From Taenia hydatigena (lineage: Eukaryota > Platyhelminthes > Cestoda > Cyclophyllidea > Taeniidae), in assembly GCA_036345935.2 (NCBI GenBank), contig JADWOT020000001.1, positions 35,342,876 through 35,406,875 of the forward strand: a stretch of 64,000 nt of DNA, written 5' to 3'. The position numbers and the translations under genes are program-made. Shown here one piece after another: positions 35,851-47,260 of this stretch (positions are counted from its first letter, which is position 1; the number at the start of each line of letters is the position of its first letter). The notes beneath the pieces were generated by a model. The model did no database searches and was not told the DNA's origin. It worked only from the letters and a program-made list of their open reading frames with translations.

Positions 35851-36720
35851 GAAGCACAACTACATATCGGACACGTGAAAGCGGTTATCTTCTTCGATAA
35901 GAAAGATGATATGTACACTTACCTGCTCGACGTGTATCAGTTTGGTAAGCCAATCGCAGAGAAGAAACAGCGAAGAAGACGGCTCTATATGTATGCCGAG
36001 GAATACGAGTGGGACGCCATCCCCACAAGCAGCCTTGTTGAACAGGCCCAGGCCTATATTGCGCAAAACATGCAGGATCTACAGAGGTTTGCATCTCAAA
36101 TGGCAGGGAGGCAACGAATAGATCAGTCAATACAATATGCAATTATTGAAAAGATTTGTAAAGCAGGACGTGAATTACTCAAGCCAGATTATAAATTTAA
36201 CTGGGGTCAATTGCAATCTATGCATCCGGAATATTTAAAGCCTCTGTGGACTTGAATTTCTTTATGCGAATGATGAATGACAAGAGCATTAATTTCGAAA
36301 TTGACTATTTCCCGTCTGGAGATGACCTAACCTTGAGAGATAATGCTGAACAGGTATTGTAATACAAAGGCATGATTAATGGATGTAATTTATTTGATCT
36401 TACGTGTAATCTCCATGGGTGCGAGTGGTTTGTAAGAAAGACGAATGAATTTTATCGTACCATCGCAGAATACAAGAATGAACATGGCATGATTTCACCC
36501 GCAGCAACAATGTCAAGTATTGGCAGTTACCTCGTATGGAGAGCAAAAAAATTATTCAAGTTCCTCAGTAATAGCGACATTAACAGATATCTGCCTCGCC
36601 CATGGAACATTCCTACGGAAGAATTCTACCCAAGCAAAAAACAAAGGGAAAAAAATGGACAGACCATTCAAAAGAAAACCTATTGTAGATAAAATTGCTG
36701 CTGCAAAAGATGAATTATAA
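35851..36720 (+). pseudogene. Broken coding sequence of unknown family, possibly mobile-element or virus derived
   Basis: Three adjacent open segments run in one direction: 35851-36255, about 36252-36362 in another frame, and 36363-36692 in the same frame as the second. They are separated by one frame change near 36250 and one TAA at 36360-36362. The composition looks protein-like: balanced, rich in Tyr, Phe, Asp and Lys, with runs such as VIFFDKKDDMYTYLLDVYQF and NLHGCEWFVRKTNEFYRTI. The total is about 280 residues with no introns. No zinc finger, helicase, protease, reverse transcriptase or DDE motif is visible. The lack of introns, the decay and the isolation suggest an inserted relic, such as a transposon or endogenous viral element, but I cannot name the family. 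The end may shift frame again into a Lys-rich tail stopping at 36720. Confidence 0.5.
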
Positions 36721-37479
36721 ATTTTCTTCTTGCTAAACTGTTGCCTTCTTCTTTCAAAACTGTTGCGGTTGAAATCTTCGCTTCAAACAAAACGGCTCCA
36801 AAAAATATACTAACGCACGCTTTGTCAATTCTTTTAGGTGATAGACTGCTATGCTGTAGCAGTTGGTTTACAGTCCTTTGCCCGCTTTTCTGTAAGCGTG
36901 CATGTGTGGGTAGTATAAGAGGCAAAAGTGAGACGTTGAGATGCTTCGACTCGAGTCTGGAGGCTTAAAAATATTTGCCATAGCTGATCGTGGTCACAAC
37001 TTTAGCCACATAAACCAGTCAATCGGTGCACGAAGTGGTAATTAACCAAAGAGTGGAACAGCGTCACCCGTCTTCTAGGTGGCATGTTTCTTTTCCCGGG
37101 CAGCTGTCAGTGGTATGAACGTTGGCGCTACTGCCATTTTGATTACTTAAAATGAGAACACCATCAATCTCGGCACATTTTTTCAGCAAGCAGTGGTGAA
37201 AGTAAAATGCCTGCGCATAATCACTCTTCTCATCTTACTACTTACCATTCCTCCTCCTCAACCTTTGCCAATTTATTGCTGCCTCCTTTTCATGACTCCT
37301 TCTACCCTGCTCTAAATTCTTTCGAATGCAAGGCATCGACTCAGAATCGGAAAGAGGCATGAAGGACTTCGATGGATCTTCTGCTAATTCTGTGGTTGAG
37401 GGTCGACGCTTAAAATAGTCCTTTTATTGCACGTTCCCCCTCTCCTTGCCCTAGAGGTTAATTTAAATGAGGATTGGTG
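36721..37479. other. Stretch without a supported gene
   Basis: No conserved frame, repeat partner or RNA gene was recognised here. Confidence 0.35.
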
Positions 37480-38000
37480 TCGTACCGAAGGCTTTGTTGA
37501 CCCTTCGTTTAAGCGAAATCAGGCAAAGGTAATGTTAAATCGTCAGTGAGTAAGGAGAGATGCACGTTGGCAGTACCTGGTTAACTTGTAGCCACAGTCA
37601 CACCTGATAGCCAGTTCGTCGGGGTCATGGTCATGCGATCGGGTGGCTGGTTTGCTAGTCGACGAGGAACGTCGTATCAACTGACTGCAGCTACAGGCGA
37701 CAATGACGGAAGTGATGCCATTACACGGAGGGTGGCAATATTGGTCACCTTAAGCCTACATTTTCGGTCCTTAAAGGGTGGCAGCGAGATAGCTAAAGCA
37801 AATACAATTCTTTTGGGGTGATTTTGGATGGTAAAACGTTAGTTGACACGTCGAATGGTCCGCGCTTGTTATCAGAAGCATGTCACAGACTAGGTCTACT
37901 GACGATCATCGATCTGCAGAGAGAGGGATATAGTGACAAGAGGATAATGTGATTAACTGCTGCATTCAAGGCATTCATGGAATCGAATATTAGCAGAAAT
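37480..38000 (+). repeat. Arm of a diverged inverted repeat (partner 49750-50235)
   Basis: The blocks around TAATGTGATTAACTG (37947) and CCTGGTTAACTTGTAG (37577) occur as reverse complements near 49797 and 50140 in matching order. Identity is moderate with many indels. Confidence 0.55.
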
Positions 38001-39189
38001 AAAAAAAGTGCTTTTTAAAAGTTCCTGCACTGCTTATCCCCACTAGTGTAAATTTTGTCGATTATCAAACTACTTATCGGTTGTACCACTGACTAACAAG
38101 CACTACATTTATTCCCTTAGAAAAGGTAGAGTGAGAAGAGGCAGCGAGCGCTCTCTATTGGTGATGCCACGAAGGAGGCAGAGTAATGCGCGCCATGGTG
38201 GATTAGAGAGTACACTTCTTCCTCGAGAGTAGATGATGGCAATTCCACAGCGACAAGCTTGTTCGCCGAACACCACGTACTCCCAAGCACCGACCCAACT
38301 CTCCAGCTTCAGCTTCCCTAAGTGATAAGACAACCACATTACAATTCTTACGTTTCGGGGACATAGCAGCGTAGTCGGACGGGAAAATGCCTTGTGCAAC
38401 ATTTTACTCATGTGGGCGTCCAATCGCTGGGCTATCGCAAATTGGCCTCTGTGCTTCCCTGCACCAAATAAATGTAAGGTGTGCAGTGTACCATTAAGTG
38501 ATCTTAAATTCATGCGACGACCAGGAGAAACAGAAACATCTCTGGAAATCAGTAAGTGAAATCAGCTACTTAAATTGCTCATTAGTAGCATATTTTACCC
38601 CGCAATATGAACAGCAAGCTTCCAGATCAAAGTTTAAACAACGCTTATAAAACTTAACGGCCTATCAAAAAACCGACTACCTAAAGCTGCTATAAACAAA
38701 CGCTAAGAGAAAAAATTCAGCTTTATTTTCCTTTGCAAGGCACAACCTCCTCGCCGAATTGAAGTTTACTAGCAGCACGCAGAGCAGAAAAGTCTAACCC
38801 CACCTACATTGTACGCGTCCGGCTAATTGACTGCATTCAACTTTTGTAGGAGCTAGACCTGATTCAGGGCGATTTTGAGTATCTGTATGCAGAGAATGTC
38901 ATGAAAGGCGACCAAGCAACAGGGACGAAGCACCGTCATCCTTTCACCAAGCGAATCAGAAAACTGAGAAACGAAATTTCGCACTGCACCTGGTCCAAAT
39001 AAGTTGCGATGTTAGCAGTCGGTTCCTTCCAGGACTGACCTTGGACCCTTCGTTACAGTGGAGCTAAATACTCACATCAGAGCCGATTCTTAGGTACACC
39101 GCATCCTCATTTAAAGACGCCTCCGTCTTCTCTGCTTTCATCTTGCCTTTCCTATGAGCAGTCACCCCGTTCGTGTTTGTCGTCGACTT
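38001..39189. other. Stretch without a supported gene
   Basis: The minus frame 38109-38513 (134 codons) is the longest but has no known motif. 38115-38210 loosely resembles 41480-41560 (AGTAGAGTGAGA...GGCAGCGAGC type text), pointing to repeat origin. Confidence 0.35.
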
Positions 39190-40315
39190 CAGTGGAATCG
39201 GTAGGCAAAGAATCGTCTCCAATTGTTCTTTGTATTAGACATGTTGAGCATAGGTTGTTGCATCCAAAGTTCAACGAGAAATACTATTGGGCAGGATGGT
39301 TGAAAGGGCCAATAGATTGGACGCAACCTTAGAGTAGTTAGGGAGAGAGAGTGCGGTAGCTGAATGGCTAGTGTGGCTAGACGTACAAATCGATGGGTGA
39401 AAGAGGAAGAAAAGGAATGAACGGATGATGCACGAGTAGCATGTGGATGGGTTGATGGCCGATTGAAAGAAGGTCCACGTAAATGTAAAAATAAGCCGGC
39501 CATATAATGCATGCTTCGTAAAGGATTGAAACGTTTGGTAACTACATGAATGCAGCCGAGATGGATGAGTGCAGATGCTCAACTTCGCTATAGATCAGAT
39601 CTAGCCTCCACAATCGTTGAATGTGACCAATTAGCTAAACCAAAATTCTCCTGCGGATGGACGTGCACAATATGGATGTCGGTCAGAACGCTCAGCCCTT
39701 GCGTAGTGCTGGCGGACTTCAACATGGCGAGGTAGCTTGATGAGGACGAAGGACGTAAGAGAAGGCCTGGTGCTGTCATCACCTCGTCGTTGTCTTTGTG
39801 ACAGATGCTGCTGCGAGGAGGCAGAGATGCATGCACACGTGCAGCTCTGCTAATCGGAACCACCAGATCAACCGCCACTACATCGTCTACTAATGGATGC
39901 AGATTACCGGCCGTGTCGTCACGTTGGCACATTTGCCATATTTATACGCTGGACTAAGTAGTCCTCAACGCTAGACGAGAAGCGTTCGACGAACACGCTT
40001 CTTTATGAGGAACTGTCGTCAGCTACGTTTGAGAAAAAGAACTCGCTCTGCCTACCCCCATTCTATCGCTTTAAAGGGTGGAAAGTCGAGTATATCACAC
40101 AACTCAAGGTTTTCGCAAAGAACGGGAGTAAACAAAAGATCACAATCTGGCTACTCCGGTTGCAAGTGGTGCAAGCCTCACCGCCCATCCAAGTTAGCAA
40201 GGGAGGACATTCGTGTGGGTGGATCACCGACTCCTCGCTCACCTACCCACCTACCTGTGTTGGGTGCACTATTCACCCACGTATGGAGACTATCACACTA
40301 CGCAGACATTAATGC
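39190..40315 (+). repeat. Arm of a diverged inverted repeat (partner 55860-57135)
   Basis: The mirrored frames at 39189-39512 (-) and 56817-57020 (+) share LHLRGPSFNRPS. The block with CGAACACGCTTCTTTATGAG recurs in reverse near 56165, and the segment with GGACATTCGTGTG at 40205 pairs with 55960. Identity is moderate. Related text also occurs near 41040, 52890 and 53440, so this is a small repeat family. Confidence 0.6.
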
Positions 40316-41809
40316 CGAATCAACTGATGCTTCTGGTGACGAACATGTCCTGATGGGTACCTCAAAGAGAGAAATTGAGGGGAGTTTTAACTTCCTTGCT
40401 TTTGATTTGTAGGTGTCGATAAAGCTGACTCACACGCCATCTCTTGACATGTCTGGCAATATAAGGGCACCAAAAACGGATTCCAATGAGGAACTCGGCA
40501 CACGTCATCTACATTTTCCCACCACTAATGCTTGTGCCATTACCTTCTATATGGTTCTGTCTACATAAAAGGCTAAAAGAAAGTGTTGACATGGCAATAG
40601 CCCTATTTAAACCATGCGATCATGCTGCAGGGAAGGGCAAAGAAAGAGAAGGGAGGGGTGAGGGGATTAAAAGAGAAGATCGACTCCTTTACCACGAAAA
40701 CAGTCTTGTGTGTGTGAACTTCTCGGTGCACCAGCACATCTACGTGGTTGTGATAGAATGTGAGCATGTAGTCGACTTCCTCAATCATTGGTGGAGTGAT
40801 GAGCGGAGTAGTATGATGAAGGTTAAGCACAAGTAGAGAAGGACTACTGTCGTTGCTGCATCACGACTGTCTCTGTGATGGGCGTCGCTTCAGCTGGTCG
40901 AAGACGCAAGCACATGAACCGACCCGTCAACAAGTACGGCCAGATCGACCACCGCATAATCCACTAACGCTGATGGTGCTGTAGCTACTTCCTTGCATTG
41001 ATTCTTTCGCAGTATGCATTTGTTGGATTAAATAGTCATCTTGGTTAAACAAGACGCGTTTGGTGGGCATAGGATCTCGTTAAGGGATGCTTCAAGTTGG
41101 CATGGGCGAACACTACCTCTCCGTAGGTTCGTTAGATTTGTCGGACACAAACAATTTCTCCTCAATGAAGTCATCGTCTTTCGCTTCCACGATTAATGAG
41201 CTAGCCATTTGGCAGTTTTGACATTTCCGTCGCATAATGATGATGTTGCGCAACAAAATTTGGCAGCGTAACGTCATTCTATGTCAACCTCTCACGCACT
41301 CGACTTATCAAACTAATGTACTCGCTTGCTGGCTTGCATGGACAGGCGGCTTTGTGCTGCTTGTAACAGGAGTAGCTAGACTGCGGTACTTCATTTAATC
41401 TCGTTCTCAATTCAATCCACAGCAATGTGTTACAGATTCATCGCTACTTCCTTCCTTCTTTCCTGACTTTCGTTCCCTGGAACGAGTAGAGTGAGAGCAG
41501 ATGGCGAGCACACTTCATTGCTGGTAAGTGGTGAACGGAGCAGGGTGACAATCGACAAGTGGTTCTGACATGCCGAAGGTGTTTCTAGATGCCTTCAAAT
41601 CTACAAAGCTTAAAAAGCAGTCTCCAGTAACTTTTTAACAGATCGAAGGTTAAGTTCTCGCGCATCTCTTTTCTAATGATGCACACCACCGGCGACCACT
41701 CAGAAGGCAAGATAAATCAGTCGCTACAGTTTGGTGTCTTCCACCATGCTCGTCTCCCGTATATCTCCGCGCTCCACGTTCGCAGTCTCCAGATGTACCA
41801 CAGTCACCA
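40316..41809. repeat. Further diverged members of the same inverted-repeat family
   Basis: 40895-41400 pairs as reverse complement with 53160-53660: the landmark ACCACCGCATAATCCAC near 40950 pairs with GTGGATTATGCGGTGG near 53535, and the Cys/Thr-coding text near 41330 with 53195. The frame 40486-40836 (+) shows no recognisable domain. No intact gene is supported. Confidence 0.5.
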
Positions 41810-43224
41810 CGTTGGATAAAGGAACGAATGTCCTCCCCACTGATGCTCACGCAAACGCAACAACAGCAATGGCACCAGCGACATCGGCAAAAGCAGAACA
41901 GCGGAGAAGGTTGAGCTCCCAAACAGGTCTCCTCCTAGGAGCAAAACGTAAATCGGCAAGGGCACACCCAATCCTCACGCCGACCCGCCCAAGTGACACC
42001 ACAGCGTACAAGCCACACCCCACCCCAACCCCAACCCCGATAGTAATTAGTCCAGGTGAGGCCGGAAACCGCCTCAGCTTTCTGCCCTAAATGGTCCCCA
42101 CGCCGTCTCTCCCAATCCCTCCTTTTCAAATCCTTTTCCACCCATTCCCACTCCTAAGGCTAAGTCGCAACAGCAGTGGGAGTAGCGCGACACCCGCCCC
42201 CCACCTCTCCCTCCCCTCAACAGTTCGCGCTCAACACACCCAACAGTGGAGACCTACTCACTTACTTACCTCCTCTGAACTAATGCGCAACCACTCGTCA
42301 CCTATACAGTCAGCAACAAATTAACCTCCACCCCCCCCAAGGCAATAGCATTTCCGTACCTCCGGAAGCAAAATATGCCGCAATTGCCACCAGTGTGCTC
42401 CAAGCCAAAGCGCTTCCATTCGTCGTTGTTGTCGTAAGAGAACGTCACCTTCACTCTTTCACACACCCACGGCACAGCTCCCCCAGCCTTTCCCCTCCTT
42501 CGCCGCCACCCACCCACTTACTCACCCAGCCATCCATGCCCACGAAGACAAAGAGACGGAGACACAATAGTAGTAGTAGACCCTGTCGTCCATGCCAACA
42601 GTCGCATCGCACAACCCAGACGGGGACGCCACCGCCGCCACCGCGAATCACTCCAACATCTTGCAGTGTCCACCATTCCACACACTCATCAGATGTTACT
42701 TCACCATCACAACCACCAAGGTAAGTTTGTAGCATCTAAAAAGGAAAAAACAAACAATGGAAAGACCGATGTGTGAGGCTCCAATGCACTGCAAAGCTAC
42801 TGATAGGAAAAAAAACAAACAGCTGAGACTGCTACAAAGTACAGTCTGCGTAGTGATGTCCAAGCCTCCCACTAGCCACTTCTTCCCCCTCCGCTCCTAC
42901 CGCTGCTACGTCTACCTCACTCAGAGACACCAACTCATGCCGTCAAAGCTGAGCAACCTACCATTCAGCCACCACCGAGGCCCTCTACACAACATGTCTC
43001 ACAGCAAAGATCACATCAACACAACAAACAACCCTGGTCCTGCCCCTCCCACTCCGCCACCCATATGTGCGCCAACAACACGCATATCATAGTGGTGAAA
43101 ATAGCACAGGTAAAGCAGATAAAGGAGAATAGCACTTTCACACCCAACATATGAACTCACATTGATTCCATTGCTGCTCACAAAAAGGGACGGCAACAAC
43201 TCATTCAGCACAATCCAATCCTAC

Positions 43225-43320
43225 CCGAGGAATATGTGAAGTGATGACAAAGGCGAGATTCGCACTCATTGCTGCTGCAGCTTCTTCCTCTTCAGTGTCT
43301 ATTCCAGCACGAAAACGGAC
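43225..43320 (-). CDS. Candidate minus-strand acidic exon (copy C)
   Basis: This is the counterpart of copy A 2553-2650. The frame is open and reads AGIDTEEEEAAAAM and then NLAFVITSHIPR before a weaker donor GTAGGA. The acceptor AG of copy A is not conserved (GTCCG instead of an AG at the exon edge), so this copy probably cannot be spliced the same way. Family unknown. Confidence 0.3.
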
Positions 43321-45145
43321 AAAAAAATGCACAATGACATTTATAAATATAGTGAATGCTTATTAGCAAGAAAATAATAATGATTGGTTGCCAGGCCCTT
43401 AGCAACGTTAGAACTCCTCCCAACAAAATCTATCGCCATCAGAAAGCAAAAAAAATTACAAATCGCCGAAACAATCTTAACTTATCGCTTCAAGGGCCAT
43501 ACAGCGAAAAGTGCACGTGAGTAGGCATCGTAGTTGGAAAATAAAACGTCCAAGTCACAAGCTCTTTCATCAAATTGGACCTCATTCATCAAAACTCATT
43601 CTTACCAAAATAACAAACCGTTTAAAAGCAGACAAAGCAATCGCACTCAATCTAAAGAAGTGTTTTGAATTAAAAAATTCAACGCGATCAGGCAGTGCAA
43701 ATGGAAAACAAAAAGTTGTGACAGCAACTGCACCCATTTCTGAAACGGTTGGTCTAACAAATAAACTGACAAAGAAAGCTAAAGCATACAGCGACGCACA
43801 TTCATAAATTGGGCGCTTAATCGCAAGAAACCACCAAGCAAGTGATTTCCAAGCACTTGGTAGGGTTTTAACACCTCTCCACAAAATTATGCCTCATCAC
43901 TCAAATTCAAGCGTCAGCAAAAACACAAAAAACCTCACAATCAGCTAAAGCAGCCGCAATTCATCTCTACACAGCGAAAAATGCACATGAGGAGACCTTG
44001 CAGTTGACAAGTAACCGTCAACAGTCACACTGGGAGGCCTTTGCGTCTACTCTAACAAGTATGTGTACCAAGGAAGCAAATCGACATTTAAAGTACCTCA
44101 CAACAATTAAATAACTACAAACAATAAAGAGATACTTAATACCTACTGGGTTGCCGACTTTTGACAGCGGATAAAGGCGCATTAATCCAGAATAATTATC
44201 CCCGAAAACGCGCACCACTTACGCAAGCCGCGCACAAACCTGGCCAATCAGTTCAAAGTTTGTCCGGTAAAACAAACAACCTTTAATTTTATGTATCTTT
44301 GGTAAGATCATAATTACGACAAATACTAACAGTTTTGACTTCTGCGTATAATTCAGGTAGCAAACATACTAATAACAATCTACAATTTGTGTCAGTAAAA
44401 TAAATGCGTAATTGTGATATTGTAAAGTTTGTCAGCAAATCGTAAAAAGTAATTCAAATTACAGCTAGCCATGTCATTTTATCAACTAGTTGTACACTTT
44501 AATTTACTTGAGGCATGTGTTTTGTAGCAACGTTCATATTCAAAGCGAATAGACGCGTTGCTCAATTGGAGCAATGGATTGACCTTACTCACATAGTCTT
44601 GCAGGTGTCGTTCACTTTTACATAAGATGCGCGTTTGCACAAAATTCTGCTTATCATCTTGTTGGTTGGTGAGTTGTGAGCTACGTTTCCAGATGGCAAT
44701 TTCTGGTTGCGATGTCTGCACATCCCACTACACGTAGACGCTGTGGCACAGTAGCCAACTTCGTAATTGCTTCCTGATTTGAGCATCAACCACATCGGCA
44801 GTTTTAATATTTAGTGGAGTGCCACCTGACCTTATAGCTCTTGCGGTAGCTGTCATGACATGACTGCTAATTGTCTGAACTTACCTGAGCTGCCAGTAAC
44901 CCCAATACAATTGTGAAAACGGGTTCGATTCTGCTGAGATAGTTGATCATGATAGAGGTGGGAGTGCTCAAGAATTTGACAGGATTACCTTTTATGTGGA
45001 ATGATGTATACTTTTTGATTTGCTCTGTGAGGACGCATGAGTTGGCTAAGAGAGTATGAAACATATTTACTGAGCCACAGATAATGTTAGGGCCACGAAT
45101 TGCACCCGTAATCTCCTACTCTTGTGAGTTCGTCAATGCGTTCCC

Positions 45146-45242
45146 TCTTCTTTCTCCTCCTTCTCCTACTCCTCCTCCTTCTACTCTTCCTTCTACACTT
45201 TCTTCTACTCCTTATCCTACTCCTAATCCTCTTCCTCCTCCT
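45146..45242 (+). repeat. CTC/CTT-type pyrimidine tract that lengthens a Leu-rich frame
   Basis: Imperfect CTC, CTT, CTA and TTC triplets fill this segment. In copy B the shorter equivalent follows an ATG (18043) and encodes a Leu-rich, signal-peptide-like start. In copy C the ATG at 45137 is followed by a Leu/Phe run about twice as long. In copy A the ATG is TTG. Confidence 0.7.
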
Positions 45243-45616
45243 TGAAAATCACACTTCCAAGCCAGCTCTTTATTGTGGGGTCCGAAGTCTCCCTTGAGAG
45301 CAAAAGAAGGCAAAATATCAGGATAGAATAAATATTTTCAATAAGTATATTCAACAGTTGCTGAAACACCTTTCACCGATGACGGCACCATCTCATACTT
45401 TATCGCCGACTTTTTGTTCCTTCACTCCTCTTATTAAATTACTACTTGATATGATCCACGAAGACTTCTCAATTCCGCTCTTAGCTTTCGTATTTTCCAA
45501 ACCACCCTTGAAACCTAACAACACGACAGCCACAGAAATGCATGACTCGGAGTAGTATTTAGTTTTCTAAACAACACGTTATTTAGTGTGCTTCAATCTA
45601 TCTACATTAACTACAG

Positions 45617-46189
45617 CTATTTAAGCGTCAAGACTCCCTTTGTCCAGATCGTTTAGAAAGCCTCACGTTTCTCGGTTATTCACGACCAGTCTGCTTCACA
45701 CATTGCACGCTGTCACGTGCATTTCAAATTGTCGTCTTCGATCCAACAATCGATGTGCTGTCAGGCGCATCGTCGCCAGGTTCATATTTCCGTGAATTGC
45801 TCGCGATGTTGTCGGAAGAAGGAGTGCTCTACGCCGTATTTCTGCTCGCCTACGTGAGCTTTGCATTGCTCAATTGGAGAAGTGCACTGAACCTACTCGC
45901 ATGGTCCTACATGTGGGCAATTGTTAGTATCGCTGGAACCCTTGTCGACTGTAAGTGTGTCCATTTCGCTAATCAATCTGCTGCCTTGTAGATGTGACAA
46001 GAAGGAAAGGCGAGGCGGGAGAGCGCCACCAGCGCTCAGTTGGTGTTGAGGCTAGACCCTGTGTGCGCCACCACCGAAGGCTGCCACCGGCCTCAGTGGA
46101 CCAGGAGACAACCAGTTTTGCAATATCTCCCCTTCGTGACGAGGAGGTTGTACCGGCCACTGAGGCCGTGTGTCCAGGCACCGACCCAA
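45617..46189 (+). pseudogene. Membrane-protein-like gene, two exons joined by a 41-nt intron (copy C)
   Basis: Exon 1 is 45617-45950, the intron is 45951-45991 (GTAAGT..TTGTAG) and exon 2 is 45992-46189, ending at a consensus GTAAGT. The open frame encodes FDPTIDVLSGASSPGSYFRE, hydrophobic stretches GVLYAVFLLAYVSFALLNW and LNLLAWSYMWAIVSIAGTL, then a basic exon 2 with AVCPGTDPS. Against copy A there are roughly twice as many replacement as silent changes in exon 1, so current constraint is weak, although no stop has arisen. Downstream exons in this copy are broken (stops and a lost donor near 46440-46502). An insertion of about 50 bp with stops lies just upstream, near 45523-45575. Protein family unknown. 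Confidence 0.5.
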
Positions 46190-47260
46190 GTAAGTCTCAC
46201 TCCCTTCTTTCCCTCCTCCTCCTCTTCCTACTGGTCAAGTCACTTTGTAGAAGTTGCATAGCGGCTCTGGCTCAAGACATACTTCATGCTTCTCTGCTCA
46301 ATCACTTGGTCCATGATTACTTGTAGGCTAGGCATACGTCTTTCAGCTGACTTGCTTTCAATGTTTGGGCAGCTAGCAGTAGCATCAGCGTTATTTCCAC
46401 TTTAGACCACCTAATTTACAGGCATTAGACACATCGGCATGGTTTTGTTCCTTCTTTTAGCTGAGCGCTGGTGGCGAGAGTGAAATGCTCAACACCCCCC
46501 TAAGCTGTCCGCACTCATCCACTCTCTTCTTCTTCTTCCTTCTCCTCCTCCTCCTTATTTTGCATCCTCACCCTTCTCTTCTTCTTCCATTTGTTATTTT
46601 GGGGCCGCGCAGGAAGGTGGCGCATCTTCTGCTGTTTAAGTTGTTAGGGATCATTCGCCTCGTCTCTTTCCCCTCTCCATATCCCTCTTCCCCACACCTC
46701 ATAGCATGATAGTGTCGTGCTAACAGAGTTTTGTCATAACAATACCTTCTTTTCGCCTTCTATGTGGGCAGGATGGGGTGGGTAGTAATAAGACGAGCAT
46801 TGATGGAGTGGGTGGGTGGGTGTGAGAGGCGCCATCACATTAAAATATTGGTCAACAATGTCAACTCTAGTGAGAAATGAGTGAACAGGGTTGTCAGCGA
46901 CCTAGCTTTCCGACTATGTGACAGACATTCCGTAATATGGAAAGTTAATGGGCATACACATGTCTGAAGTGCTCTTTCCACCTCACATCTCGCATTGCCT
47001 CCCCTTCTAACATCGGCTGCCATGATATTCTAATGCTTCACACCTTGCATAAAACCGCCAAAATTATGCAACGACAAACTGAACTAGAGTAATTGGTTAG
47101 CCATCGAATGAGCATAACCACAAAGGAGTGGCTGAACCATAGCTTAGCAATGACTAGAACGCACTATCTCTCGAACACAACGATTCGCAAGTGTCTGATT
47201 TTAAAATTTGTTTGTGCGTGTGTGGTGTTTAAAAATTGCTTAGGAATTAAAGGTGCTAAG

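Larger units (their letters stand above)
41810..47260. repeat. Segmental duplication copy C
   Basis: This copy matches A from about 1015 to about 6560 in the same orientation. The left edge is sharp near 41810, where copy A continues past the exon donor but copy C switches to unrelated sequence. A pyrimidine-rich tract at 45146-45242 is expanded relative to copies A and B. Candidate exons are listed separately. Confidence 0.85.
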
